64,000 nucleotides of DNA from positions 6,059,920 to 6,123,919 of the forward strand of contig JAQFVV010006270.1 in assembly GCA_028023455.1 (NCBI GenBank), given 5' to 3'. How positions within the stretch are numbered: the stretch's first letter is position 1; the number at the start of each line of letters is the position of its first letter. The position numbers and the translations under genes were made by a program. Below the pieces are notes generated by a model. It was given only the letters and a program-made list of their open reading frames with translations, did not search any database and had not been told where the DNA came from. Positions 1 through 12,629 of this stretch are shown here, one piece after another. Source of the DNA: Epiperipatus broadwayi (Eukaryota > Onychophora > Udeonychophora > Euonychophora > Peripatidae).

Positions 1-166
1 AATATTTAGCTATCAGTTATTGATAATGATACAGTATTTAGATATCACTAGGATAAATGTATGATTTTTACAAAGAATTACAATATTCAACCATCAGTTA
101 TTTATAAAGGTACAGTATTTAGATATCACTAGGATAAATGTATGATTTTTTTACAAAGAATTACCT
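1..166. repeat. Tandem direct duplication, about 90-bp unit
   Basis: Two adjacent units share the stretch around 'cagtatttagatatcacta' followed by 'ggataaatgtatgattttt' and an 'acaaagaatta' end. They differ by a few substitutions and small indels. No coding potential is seen. The array may extend left of the window. Confidence 0.8.
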
Positions 167-167
167 G

Positions 168-480
168 TCAATAATGACAACCAAGGTTATGAACTAAAAA
201 TAACAATTACAATAATAAACATTAATATTAGATGTGTGTGAGCATTACAATGAAGTCATACTATCAATAATGACAACAGAAGTTATGAACAAGAAATAAT
301 AATTTCAATAGTATTTAAACATTAGTGTCAGATGTGTGTGTGCATTACAATGAAGTCATACTGGCATTCATGACAACAACAATTATGAATCAATATGATA
401 CTGTAAGGGTATTACGAATTAACCAGAAACAATAATTACAACACATAGTAAATATCAGTATTATACGTGTGTAAGCATAA
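168..480. repeat. Tandem repeat, about 97-bp unit, three copies
   Basis: Units begin near 168, 264 and 364 with 'tcaataatgacaac' or a variant. Each contains a 'gttatgaac' element; the first two also contain 'cagatgtgtgtg'-like and 'gcattacaatgaagtcata' blocks. The third unit is more diverged. The array directly follows the 90-bp duplication, so the left edge of the window is a small minisatellite field. Confidence 0.75.
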
Positions 481-599
481 AACAAATTTTATATTAATAA
501 TGATAATATTTGATCAAGAAATATGCCACTATAAAATTAATATGCCAATTTGTCAAGAGTAAACACAATACCTGGTTAAATTAAGTTAGAGGCCAGAAA

Positions 600-3216
600 T
601 ATATATATAATAAATTTATGTGTGTGTTCACATACATAGGGAAAGTTAAGTATATATTTTTATTATTATATTTACTTTTAGTATTCCCAGCAGGAGTTAT
701 GGACCAAAGCATAATTTTAGCTACCTTCTTTATCAATAGTTATATGGTAAATATGGTTTATCTATCCCACACAGCATTACCAACAGGCATGATCAAGAAA
801 TCTAATTACAGCATTCAGTGGCATCTGGGTTCGAATCCTGTGCCGGCTATATTATTATTGGCATTGGCAAACATGGGCCAATTTTCTTAATCAAGCAATA
901 AAATATAAGTTCCTATGATAACACATCCGCAATCAGCTTGGCCTGTGTAGGAAATAATCGAGCGTGGGCTTTGAATCCCTATCGTCATAGAGTATACCCA
1001 TTTATCGGCTCAAAAACATGGCTATCTTGTATTGCCAGGACCGGTAAAAATATCCGTCTGGCAGCTCGCATAGCATTACTCGACATATATTCATTATTAA
1101 AAGCCATATAGGCACAGATCATTCTATTAAGCAACACTGATATATTTGCCCATAAAAAGCATTAACTTATATCTGTATAGATATTTTCTTAAACCTGTAT
1201 TTAATAAGTAATAATGGGAAAATTTAAGATAACCATATCTTATAGGCTATAAAACGCCCAAGTGTTTCAAATATAAAGCTTAACCATAAAATGCTAAAGA
1301 GGCAAAAAAAAAAAAACACTACTGCTGAGATATTACTGTTTCCCCAAATGCATGCATCACTAAATATATATATAGAGTGAGATGAACACATACCTTTGTA
1401 ATAAGTAATGTTGCCTGTTTTATATTTAAGAAAAGAAGCACTATCATTATTATTATTTTTTTATTACATAAACAAACGCATATATATATATATTATTTCA
1501 TTTTTAATTGTCATAAAGAATCTTAATCTAAATCAAACAATAATTTTAACACTCATTTATATTCTTAATTTTCTTTAACAAGGTACTGTAATTATGTATA
1601 TAGGGAAGAAGCGATTTTAATACAGATATTTGATTTCTTTTCTCTCTCTCTCTTTTTTAAAATAAATGACATTTTTAACTAAGCGAGAATCAGACACGAT
1701 TTAAGAAATTTAAGTTTGACTGTTTCTTATTTTACAATTATAAAAATCATTACCCCTCTCCCACTTTAGATTCGGGATAAAGCAAACAAATTTATACATA
1801 AATTGGTTTAATAGTAAAAATATCATTTGTCCCCATACTTGACTGGGTTGGCATAAATAAATTAATCAATCAAATATATATTTTTATACTTAAAGAAAAC
1901 ATACTGGCATATCTCAAAATAAATATATAAAAGCTGTATTTATAAACTCTATAGTAATCTTTTGTTCCACTTAGAATTAGACATTACACTTTTTTCCTAC
2001 CATTAATAAGTAATCTAGTTATCACAAATTGACTTGTTAAAAAAAAAAAAAAAAACTAAAACACTCGTATATATCACTGTCCTTTTGAAACACATCTTTT
2101 TTTTAAAGATAGTCTTTTACCGATCAATTATAAATCTGTGAATTTTAAACTTAGATAGTCTAGAGTTTTTTTTATTTATAGAAGACATTTTAATTATTCT
2201 ATCTTGAAGGGTTAAAAGTTTATACTTGCAATGCTTACTCTGTCACTTTGATTGAGGCAGCTATTTTCCTACTGGTTCACTCATTTCAGGATCGACCTTT
2301 GTCTTTACTGGACTCAGGATAGACTGGATTCGAAGTGGGTTCTCCATTTTCTCAGCGGCAGCAGCATGGAACTAATTGAATTTCTTTCCTTATAGATGCA
2401 TTTTCTGGAGATTCCCCAGAGAGGGGAAAGGTAAATTTGACTACTCAACAGCCATGGTGATTATCTGACATCAGCTTATATATATTCAATTGGTCTATTA
2501 GAGAGTGATTTTGACTTTCACTTTTATTCTTTTCTTTGACTTTTTTCTTCTGATTTTACTTTTGACTCTTAAAAACTTTTTGCTTTTAAAACAAACTTTT
2601 TTTTTTACTGCCAACAACTTTATTTTTACTTTTTGACTCTTTGACTCTTTGATTGCATTTCTAGAAAAATTAGCCCAGTATTTACATGAAAACTTTTACT
2701 CAGCAAAGCCTTTGTTTGATCCTATATATATTTTTTTTCTTCATTTATATTATAACTACCTTTGTTAGAAATGAAAATAGACTGCTTGGTTGATCTTTAA
2801 ATTAAACCAGTTGGAAAAAATCCCATTAAGATAAACCAAGGTATGAAAATTTTAATTGCATTTTTAACTGCCTTTAAAGATGAGAAAATAATTAGCATTT
2901 CCATGCAACTATATCTCTGCCTCAAAAAATAGACTCATAAAAACTGCTATTTCCAAAGAAAGAATGAGTCAACTTATATTTTCTAATTTTTCTTTGTCTT
3001 TTTTCAAGACCAAGAAATATATATTTCCTTTTCCAAATATTTAACTAAAAAAATGCATTTCAATAAAACAAGAGATACATATATGAGCCCTCTCATTCAA
3101 TAACACACACACATGCATCTATATTATTATTTTCTAATCAAAAATGAAAAAATCAAATATTTGATCTACAAAATCTATACATATCCTATTTTTAAATGAC
3201 TAATATGAAGCTCTGT
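600..3216. other. AT-rich non-coding stretch with one tRNA-like scrap
   Basis: There is no supported exon here. A box-B-like 'ggttcgaatcc' at about 829-839 and a downstream 'caagcaataaaa' resemble the tRNA-like array at 3944-4535, so a decayed SINE at about 770-905 is possible. The rest consists of poly(A/T) runs, short AT microsatellites and unassigned sequence. Confidence 0.4.
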
Positions 3217-3697
3217 GTGTGCATACCCATTGATCGCTTCAATAATAAGCCTGTATTTCAGTTATTACATAGTAGAGAAGTCTGCCCATCCCTTATCTAT
3301 TTATTAAATGGATTAGGTCCTGAACATAAGGGGTCAGATTGACTTTAGGTCAATATGGGTGTGACAAGAATCTTGGTCTCAAGGTAGCCTTTGAGTGTTC
3401 CATCATCAGATTTTCAATTGGATGGGTGGTTGAAGAATTGGAGTATGGAGTGCATTGAAGCCTGTCCAATAAAGTATGAAGATTGGCCATCTTAATATAT
3501 ATCTGAGCTCTTATTGCATATATGTGTGGAGATGATAATCTGGACCAACTGATGATTACTGGTTTAGCATCAAATGCGTATATTAATGATTATTTATCTT
3601 TTCAACATATATGTGTTCAAGCGTATCAGTGTTATGAGATATAATGGAGAGTGATGGGTCATGTGAAAGTCTGTGCTCATATACCCTATATATTAAA
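3217..3697 (+). repeat. Foldback family E copy with decayed hammerhead
   Basis: This copy is homologous to the forward half of the 19279-20215 element: it shares the 'aggggtcaga' block, the 'ttgaagaattggag' block, and 'gagatgataatctg' followed by 'accaactgatga'. The hammerhead-like core CTGATGA lies near 3548-3554, but stem II no longer pairs and the GAAA box reads CAAA. It is therefore predicted to be inactive. Confidence 0.6.
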
Positions 3698-3943
3698 ACA
3701 AATTTAGTAAATGCATATTTTGCTGAAACTTTTTATCTATTGATTTGAAGTTTTTAGAATTTATTTGAAATATTCTGCATCTTGTTAATTTCCTTTTGAT
3801 ACTAATCAAGTATTCATATTTTACAAAAAATTTCACTTTTGATGATAAAGAAGTTTTGTTAATCTTTACTTAATTAACATTTCCTTATATATATATTAAA
3901 GCTGTTTAAGTCTCTGTTCATTATAAAACTTTTTTTCAACACT

Positions 3944-4535
3944 GGCCCTGCACAGCTTGGGATAATTGGTAGAGTATCCGATTTGGGATGGGGAGGTCCC
4001 AGGATCAATTCTGTTGCTCGCAGGTCTGGCGTTCGAACCTCTTATGAACTCATGAACAATAAAGTCATTAGAATTTTACCCTGGACAGTTTGGCATAGTT
4101 GATAGAACTTCAGACTTGTGATCGGGAGGTCCCAGGATCAATTCGGGGGGGGCCGCCACCACTCCTATTAACTGAAAAAAAGAGTAAAATTTTTTTCCCC
4201 CAAAATATTTATGGTGGAGGTCTGATTGGGGGGGGGGGTCAGGATAATTTGGTGCTCACAGGTCTGGCGCTCGATCTTCTTTTGAACTCACAAGCAATAA
4301 AATCATTAGCATTTTACCCTGTGCAGTTTGGCACAGTTGGTAGAGTTCAGAGTTGGGATCAGGAGGTCCCAGGAGGGAATCTGGATCTTGAGCTTCTCAT
4401 GCAATAAAGCCATATGCTTTTTTATTTAAGCACAGTTGTTAGAGTGTCCGACTTGAAATCGGGAGATCCCAGATCGATTCTGGCTCTCAAATTTTTTATG
4501 AACTCCCAAGCAATAAATCCATATGTCTTTTTTTT
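3944..4535 (+). repeat. Tandem array of about four tRNA-like (SINE-like) units
   Basis: Four units begin near 3944, 4079, 4317 and 4424. Each starts with a tRNA-like head: a box-A-like 'gttggtagag' or variant, then 'tcgggaggtcccaggatc' or a variant. The first two also carry a second box-B-like 'ggcgttcgaacctc' or variant. Most units end in a tail like 'tgaactcacaagcaataaa'. Unit 2 is expanded by a G-run and a C/T-rich insert. Tandem head-to-tail SINE units are less usual than dispersed ones. The tRNA identity is not assignable. Confidence 0.55.
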
Positions 4536-5959
4536 ATTTATTCAACACTACTTCTTTTTCGATCGACGTATTGGACCTTGTTATTAGTTTAATTAAAGCA
4601 ATTCACAAAAAAATAAACATTACACCTGGGTCTCGTTTTATGCGAATTATTTTAATGCGATTTTGAAGTTATGTGATTCATGTTTCTTCCTAATATCTTT
4701 CATATTTCACTATATTTATTAGATATCAAGAAATTTAAATTATTATTAACTAATTTTGACTGGAAATACTTTTTTTTCTTATCAAAAATATAATGTTATA
4801 TTAGTCACTAACGTGAATATGGCTGAAGCTGTATTTAGAATTTTAGCTTCTATGAAAATAACCTATTTATACTAATGAGTAAATAATAATAATAGATTTA
4901 TACTTACATATAAAAATATCACAGTAAATATTCAAAAAATTTAAACTTTTAAACCGTATTTTGTTATATATAACAAATAAATAATCTTTTAGATTTTTAA
5001 AATAAAAAATGAAGATTTTATAAACTGAAAATAATCTTTCTAATGATAATGTAAGTCTTTTTGTTTTGATTACGATCTCATTTTTTTAGTATAGAAACAG
5101 AAAACCATTAACACAGCACAAAACTAAAAGTGGCGCTAGTTGTACATCACATCACGAATAAAAATAAAGTGACTAACAGGTTTTTCTGGGCATAATTGCT
5201 GAGAGATTCTTGACTTTGTTTAAGGAGAAGCCACAATACATCACATCACATTCAATCTGATTTCTTACCTGTTTACAAATGAACGCTAGCGGTAATGATT
5301 AAAATATGTATGAAAAATGTAAAATTAAATACTGTAGTTAATAAAAAAAGTAAAAAAAGTTTGTCTTGAATTAATTTTTTTCAAATATTTGAAATTTTTT
5401 AGTAGTCGTACTTTATTTGCTTATTTTTTTAATGCGAATTTTAAAATAATTTTTCCTTGTTGGTTTGCTTTTATGTGAATCATGAAAAATACAGAACCTA
5501 TCCCCCAGTTTTCAAGGTAAGTGAAGTCTATTTTTGCCCCATTTTTTTTAATGTGGGTTTTCTGTGGAACCTATCTACCGCATAAAACGAGACTCAGGTG
5601 TATTTAAAAAATAATGAGTATTAAGAAAATAAAAGTAAAGAAATATATAAACAAAATGAAATATTAAAAAAAGAAATCAGCCTACTTCAAAAATGGTTCA
5701 TACTTATATGAGATCAATAATTTATAACATATTCTACAAGAAAATAACTTTGCAATAAATTCCTTTATCATCATCATTATTAATTTGAGGCAATGCATGC
5801 AAGAAGGAAATAAATATGAAAAGAAGAACTGAATATATGTAATTCTATAAAATGACAGAAAAAAAAGTTTAATGGTGGTACAATAGAGTTTTCTTGTTAA
5901 ATGACAATAAACTATGGAAGAAAATAAGTCTCCACAATATAAAGAACATATTAGTATTG
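4536..5959. other. AT-rich stretch with one short LINE 3' tail
   Basis: About 5160-5260 matches the 3' untranslated tail of the LINE at 34206-34890: 'aataaagtg', then 'aacaggttt', 'tctgggcataattgctgaga', 'aggagaagccac', and a catcaca-type end. A segment with 'ttttatgcgaattatttta' near 4640 is partly mirrored by 'taccgcataaaacgagactc' near 5577, suggesting inverted ends of a decayed element across about 4625-5600. No gene is seen. Confidence 0.45.
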
Positions 5960-7290
5960 ACAAGAAAGTTTATGCAGTTAGATAGCTTAATTACCAAAAC
6001 GAGGAATGGACATTGACTGTAGGAAAGGAAAAGCAAAATATCCGATACTATAATGAAGAACTGAGTTACACAGTTAAATCTGAGAAGAATAGAAAAGCTT
6101 CAGGAAGTGATGGAATCAATGAAGGTATTTAAAAGATTCAGGTCAAAAAATAGTGAAGTAGCTGACAGATAAAAGACCAAGGATCTAAATGATAAGGCTA
6201 TAATCCAAGACTGTAAGAAGAGAATCATGATGCAGGATATTAAAAATTATAGACCTATCAGTTTCAAGTAAGATATTTAATAAGGTCATTATAAATTACC
6301 TATAGAGATTTTTGAACTCGAGCAAACCAAAAGGGAATAAGTTGTATTTAAATGTGGTTAAAGCACTGTAGATCATAACCAAATATTAAATTGTAGAAAA
6401 GCACTGATAACCACAAGTCGCCATTTTACAATAAATTTATGTATGATAAAAAAGCTTTTTTCTCTACAAGCATTTCTGATTTGGAACTTCAAAACAAAAA
6501 TTCTGAAAAATATCGCACTGCATCAGCAATGAATTAGAGTGCGCATATAGCTTAATGATTTCATCTTTTCAAAATTTTTTACTGCAATTTTATAGGAAAT
6601 GTTCATTGATTAAAATGGGAAGCGAAAGGAATAAATATAAGAGAAGTTTCTTTAAATTGAGTTTGCAGATGATGTGATTATTTTCACAAATAATGTTCAC
6701 AACTGCAGGAAGTACTGCTAAAGCTATCAGGGAAGGCAATAAACTAGGCCTAAAGGCAAATATTATGTTGATTGACTTTAAGAAAAAAGGAGAAAATAAA
6801 TATTCATAGTCGTGAATTAGAAGTTGAGTAAATAGAAGCATAATGGATGAAATGAATCATAGATTAAATTTGGGAACTCTTTCATGAGAAGTAAATTAAT
6901 ATTAAATGGAAATATGCTGTTGTCCGAAAATGAAAGTAGAATACAACTAAAAGTGTATTTTATTTCTTATAGGTCTTAGATTTGGATTCATAATAGAAAT
7001 ATAATAGAGAGATTGCAGAGGTTCAGAAGTGAAATATACAAATTATCATTGATGTCATTTAAATAATTAATAACTGAAATGAAACTGGGCTGGACATGAT
7101 TTTAAAAGACATGGTTAATATATGTTCAACTGAAATCCCAAATTTAAAAGATTGTAAAAAATCTAGAAAGAGTGATGAGGTAGATAGGTGTGATTAGGAA
7201 GTTTGTCAGAATGATGTCGAGAAGAAAATTTAGGGAGGTTTTTATTTTGCAGTACTTCAATAATTATGAAAAATGATGATGAAATAGAGT
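5960..7290 (+). pseudogene. Decayed LINE (non-LTR retrotransposon) remnant
   Basis: Translating in shifting frames recovers typical reverse-transcriptase pieces. These are a KASGSDGINEG-like motif near 6095, NYRPISF near 6245, and FADDVIIF near 6662, which is the catalytic DD box. Further on comes a C-terminal IIERLQRF segment near 7000, the part that normally follows YGSETW. Many stops and frameshifts make it non-functional. It resembles the LINE split at 43040-45290. The clade is not assigned beyond an endonuclease-reverse-transcriptase LINE. Confidence 0.7.
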
Positions 7291-8650
7291 AAAAACTATA
7301 TTATTGTTAAAGATTTGAATATTATATGGAAATTAGTAGGTAAAAATTTCCATAAACAAGTAGAAGTTCTATATACTAAAGAAAATTGAATAAAACTTTG
7401 AAGCACGAGTTTATCTGTTTTAGTGAATAGTATAAATATGTAGCAAAATAATAAGTCATATAGAGTGTTTACATTTAGGAAACATGAGAACCTTCACAAA
7501 AAAATCAAGAGACCACCACAGAACAATGATGTGAGAGAGTTTGAAAAGAAGTAAAATATAAATCGTTGATAAATTGAATCACCCTATTCTGAATAAGGTC
7601 CGTATGTGAGAACAGTATTCATTAGAATGGCAGATTTGAGCATAATATAAGGCTAAAAGCTATGAAATGAAAACTAATTTTTGGCTTTAAAGGAGTTAGG
7701 TTTTGCAGAGTCACTTTGGTAGTAGGTGAGTTATGATTCTGCTAAAAGAGATTAGAGAAAGAATTAACACTTACTATCAATAATTTGTAGGACTTTTGAG
7801 GAATTACAGAATATAGTCAAAAATAATAATTTGGGTTGAGGAGCTGTATTTTTTAGGTTAAAGATTGGAGTCAGAAGAATTCAATTTTTTTAAATTAGAA
7901 AAGACACCTGTTTCACCATTTCAAAAAGATGGTCTAATTAAATAAAATAAAATGCCAAGACTTGTGACACAACTAACAGCTAACTAATTTGCATAAATTA
8001 GAATACATCTCCTCATTACTACCGTCTGCACTCGACTATGAACCTTGAAAATGCTCAGTGCAGATAAACATAATTTTTACAATATTAAATTTCTCTAACC
8101 TAAGCATGTTAGCACTGAATTACTGATATCAAATTAGCATTGTATCATTTTTTGAAGACGAGACTTTAATGCAGATGCTAATGAAGTTCTTTAACTGGAT
8201 GGAGTATAAGAAGGCAAATGTTTAAAAGAAAAAGTTAAATGCAAATTAGTGTCAGCATAATAATTGGATTGTATGTAAAAGATGATGAGAGGGAGAAAAG
8301 GCTATAATACTAGATTATACCAACATTTATGAATAAGTAATAGATAATGTTTCATCCTGCTTAAGTTGAATAGAAGGATTAGAAGAAGAAGAAAAAAAGT
8401 TATTTTTATATATTTAAAAGGTAATGATTTGTGTCCAAAGCAATTATTTATGTATTTGCAATTTTTTAGTTGATTTCCATAAATGGGATATATACAAAAA
8501 CAAATAGTTTATTTCAAAAGTTACACTGTCTGTTATTTAAAATACTCCCTTATTCAAGATATAGAAGAATTTCAATAGAATGATGAGAGCTTATAAAAAT
8601 GTTTTTTTTATTACTTTTTAGGTTATTAAAGTAATGACAAATAATTTTAT
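7291..8650. other. Unassigned AT-rich stretch
   Basis: There are no supported exons. The first few hundred bases may continue the decayed LINE, but I could not trace conserved motifs. Nothing else is recognisable. Confidence 0.4.
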
Positions 8651-8755
8651 TAAATCACTAAACTTCATATGATCATCATTCTTTATGCTTACACAAGCTG
8701 TAAATGCAGAGGCTTGCATTGAGTGGCACTACTGTATAGAGAATTTTGCCCCTGT
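8651..8755 (+). repeat. Family A foldback repeat, short fragment
   Basis: The left end (taaatcactaaac, then catatgatcatcatt) is joined directly to the right end (gcattgagtggcactactg, then tatagagaattttgcc). The middle, including the hammerhead, is missing. It marks the two ends of the family. Confidence 0.7.
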
Positions 8756-9149
8756 GATAAATGATTTTCCAGAAATTACAAATTAGAAAGCTCAGAAGTG
8801 TTAACTGAGCCCTGAAATAAGTTCAGAAGCACAACTTTTTAAAACAATAATTGAGCCACAAACTTATGTAACATTAAGATTAAGAATATATTGTGCAAAA
8901 AATAATTGGAAATTATTAATATCATGGAGGAATAGGATGGTAAAGAAATAGGACTTTTTACCAAATCTGAAGTAAAATTAAAATAAAAAATAAAGTCAAA
9001 AAACATAACTCTCAATCACACACCATTTGCTATGATACTTTCACTAAGAAAGTTTTCTGAAAAGTAAAAGGTTATTTATAATTGCAATTTATCCACTCTA
9101 CTTTGAACACTTTTTAGCAAAAATCTTTTATTGTACATATATGCAAACA

Positions 9150-9192
9150 CAATCTTACATTTTGACTGTCCTGCAGTCTTCTTCAGAGCTAT
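9150..9192 (-). ncRNA. Hammerhead-like motif, family P (left arm)
   Basis: On the minus strand the core CTGAAGA (9180-9186) is followed by stem II GACTG-CAGGA-CAGTC. The GAAA box reads AAAA in this copy, and a short AT-rich stem III follows. One extra base lies between the core and stem II. The mutated box suggests inactivity. Confidence 0.4.
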
Positions 9193-9766
9193 GATATAAT
9201 GAACAAAATAAAATACATAATTATATAAATAATTTCATAAAAAATATAAACAGTAAAAAAAAGCAACAACTAAAAAATAACAAAATATATAACAAAACAA
9301 TAAAACTGAAATACATATAATCAAACCCAAATAAAATAATCCAGTTAACATAAAATAAAATATACAATATAAATATAAAATAAATATAAATTATACATAT
9401 GTATTCCTGACAGTATATATACATATTCATGAACAACTATTAATTTAAATATATTCATTTTTATTATTTTTTAATAATCTCCTAATTACTTCTGTTCTTT
9501 ATAAACATAAACTTTAGTTTTATTATCTCCACCTTAATAAAATACTTAATTATTTTATTTTCATATAATTCTCAGTTCAATTCTTAATTCATTTTAATTT
9601 TTAAATCATATAATATCTATTTTTTTTATTCATTCTTCTGTTATTAATAATATTTTATATTTACCTTTTTTAATATCTAAAAACTATAAATAACAGAGAA
9701 CCTATTAAATTTAATGGATTACAAATATAGATATAATAAAGATAATAAAGAAATAATGGAGTAAAT

Positions 9767-10045
9767 ATGATAAAATGCAAACAATGTTTAGATGGTGAGA
9801 TTGATAACAAATATGTGGGAGAAACTAGAAATTCTATAAAAACAAGATTAAAACAACATGTCAGATAATAAATTACACACACATATATATGTGAAGGAAA
9901 CAGGACATAAATTTGCACAAAGTTCAATAAAAATATTGTTACATATGGACAATATTAAAGAAAGGAAAATAAAGCAATACTAATAAGAAAGATAAAACCA
10001 AAATTTAATAGGGATTCTGGGATTAGGATGACATTGGTATAAATA
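9767..10045 (+). pseudogene. GIY-YIG endonuclease remnant of a Penelope-like element
   Basis: The frame from 9767 reads a Cys pair (KCKQC), then NKYVGETRNSIKTRLKQH, which is the YIG half, with conserved Arg and His of this domain. After a stop comes an ETGHKF motif, then in a shifted frame ILIRKIKPKFN. This order (CxxC, Y-[VI]-G-x-T, RxxxH, TGHxF, ExxxIxxxxPxxN) is that of the Penelope C-terminal nuclease. Stops and at least one frameshift abolish function. Confidence 0.7.
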
Positions 10046-10899
10046 TAGTTTTTAAAAAAGATATGTAGAGGAAAATATATAAAGAGAAAATTATAAATGA
10101 AGTATGGGTTGTAAAAATGGTTAGGTTACATAGGAGTATAGTTATTACATATTAATGAAAAAAAACAGCATAATATTTACATATAAAACAGTATAATATA
10201 AATTTATAAAAGTATTATATAATAATAATACAAGTTAAAGTATATAAATAATATATATATATAAAGAAATGTAATAATTATGGATATAGTTAGTTTAAGT
10301 ATTATGTAATAGAGAGAGCTAGGGTATAAGATAATTAAAAAAACGTTTTTTTAACTTTTAAAAAATTAAAATAAAAGTGGGTAAATTAAAAGATTACAAT
10401 ATTTATAGTTTTTAGATATTAAAAAGAAGATAAATATAAAATATTATTAATAACAAAAGAAAGAATAAGAAAATTATAGATATATGATTTAAAAATTAAA
10501 AAGAATATTAATAAATGAATTGAGGTTGAACTGAGAATTATACGAAAGTAAAATTATTAAGTATTTTATTAAGATGGAACTAATAAAACTAAAGTTTAAG
10601 TTTATAAGGAATGGAAGTAATTAGGAGATTATTAAAAATAATAAAAATGAATAATATATTTAAATTAATAGTTGTTCATGAATATATATATATAGTCAGG
10701 AATACACATTTATAATTTATATTTATTTTAGATTTATATTGTGTATTTTATTTTATATTAACTGGATTATTTTATTTGGGTTTGATTATATTTATTTCAG
10801 TTTGTTTTTTAATTGTTTATTTTTTATTATTATCTTATTGTTTACATTTTATGGTATTATTTATATAGTTATGAATTTTATTTTATTTTGTTCATTATA

Positions 10900-10945
10900 T
10901 CATAGCTCTGAAGAAGACTGCAGGACAGTTGAAATGTAAGAATGG
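10900..10945 (+). ncRNA. Hammerhead-like motif, family P (right arm)
   Basis: Core CTGAAGA (10908-10914) is followed, after one extra base, by GACTG-CAGGA-CAGTT (5 bp with one wobble) and GAAA. Stem III would be only 2 bp around GTAAGA, and the base at the cleavage position is G, which is unfavourable. Likely decayed. Confidence 0.4.
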
Positions 10946-11079
10946 GTATGCATATACGTACAATAAAAGGTTTTTGTTAAAAAATGTTGAAAGTGGAGTG
11001 GATAAATTGCATTTATATAAGATATTACAGCAAAATAAAGGAAGTGGTGAATTTAGTAATATTATTTATAATTCTTAGC

Positions 11080-12628
11080 ACAATACAAAAAAAAAAATGT
11101 ATTAGATAATTTCCAAGAGAGCTGTTGATCTAATTTATTAAATCTTTAATATTTATTTATTTATATTTTCATCAGTTTTCACTGTAAAAATAAATTATTA
11201 AATATGCAAAATTATTAATAATGAATACAATTTCAATGAAGATAAAAAAAGAATAATTTTTTGATTTTTGTTATTATTGGATAGTTTCAAACGACAAATC
11301 TTTATATCATTCTGGACCACCATTTTCAAAGTTCCAGTTTTATTCTTTATTATTCAAATGTCTTTTTAATATCATCCTCATTTCTCTCACTTTTGTTTCA
11401 GTCACCACAGTTCCCTGTGACATATCCATCAAAATTTCTTTTCATACATGCCTAGTTCAATATCTATTTTGCTTTTTTATTTTATTATAATTTTTTAATT
11501 CTTGTGTATTTTTACCTCCCCTCCTTCTCCAGTTTCTTTCTAAATTGTTATCTTTGAAGTCTCCAATAATCCTATTTGTCCAATCATCCAAAATAATCTG
11601 ATTCATCAAAAATAATCTCCAAATAATTTAACAACTCTTTTTTTAAAATCTAATTTCAGTACACCTTGGATTATTTTATTTTTAATAATGTTTTACTAAT
11701 CCACCTCATTTTAATTGCTTTATTTCTGCTTTTTATATCAGTTAATCCAAATTATTTCAAATTTTAGCCTATTCTTTGCTTCCCGCCAACAATCACTTTT
11801 AAATTTTTATTCCCTACTTTCAATATTCTTACTTTTATCTTTATTGTCATTCCAAACTTTTTTACTAATTTTAATATTTTGTTTGACATCAACATTAGTG
11901 TTATTTTCCATATTCATAAGTATTATCATATCAGCAAATCGGATACAAGGGACTCTTTTTTCTACCAAGTGTTAATTACTCATTTAACAAAATAACTTTC
12001 ATTTAGCATCTCATTTGAATATATTGTCTTATTCTTTTTTTCAATATCTCTTATTCTGTAGGAATACCATTTAATTTTATAGTAATGTTTTGCTTTATAT
12101 AAAAATTATCAATCATTGTTGTCTTTCGATCTATGTCTTACTTCAAAGTATTCTGTTAAGTAATTTAAATAGTTCTTACTATTTCAATTACATGTCTTAT
12201 CAGTGGATTTTCTCTAAATCTCAATTGCTCTTTAATATGTATAATTTTTTAGAAATACATTTATTTATTCATGATTTTGAATAGCATGCTATTTGCTCTA
12301 TTATGCTGCCACATCTTTGAATTAAGACTTTCTAATGGCTATTCCCTAATGGAGTTATACTATGAAGTATTAATTAATTCTTCCTATAGTCTTTTGTAAT
12401 TTAGCAAATCCTTTTGCTTTTTTAGCCTTTTCATCAATAGCTTTTTTATGGTCACTTTTTTTATTACTGCATGATTTATTTTATTTTTATTTATCATTTC
12501 CATATTTTTCTGTGATTTTAATATATTTATGTTTTCAAGTATTGCTTTAATTACTGCTTCTTTTTTGCAGCTATATTTTTTCTATATTAGCTGTTTTTTT
12601 TTTTACTGTATCATAAATCATATCTCTT
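11080..12628. other. AT-rich stretch, possibly a decayed minus-strand LINE
   Basis: No exon is supported. The stretch is pyrimidine- and T-rich on the + strand, and its reverse complement gives coding-like fragments without a convincing catalytic motif. A minus-strand LINE remnant is possible but not shown. Confidence 0.3.
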
Positions 12629-12629
12629 T

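Larger units (their letters stand above)
9082..11017 (+). mobile_element. Penelope-like element remnant with long inverted arms
   Basis: Two arms of about 600 bp (9082-9690 and 10400-11017) are inverted copies of each other. They flank a decayed GIY-YIG endonuclease. Each arm carries the family P hammerhead-like motif near its outer end: minus strand about 9150-9190, plus strand about 10900-10945. Penelope-like elements are known for GIY-YIG domains, inverted or tandem terminal repeats and hammerhead ribozymes in those repeats, so the combination is diagnostic as a set. The reverse transcriptase is missing. The arms have diverged by substitutions and small indels, so the element is old. Confidence 0.7.
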
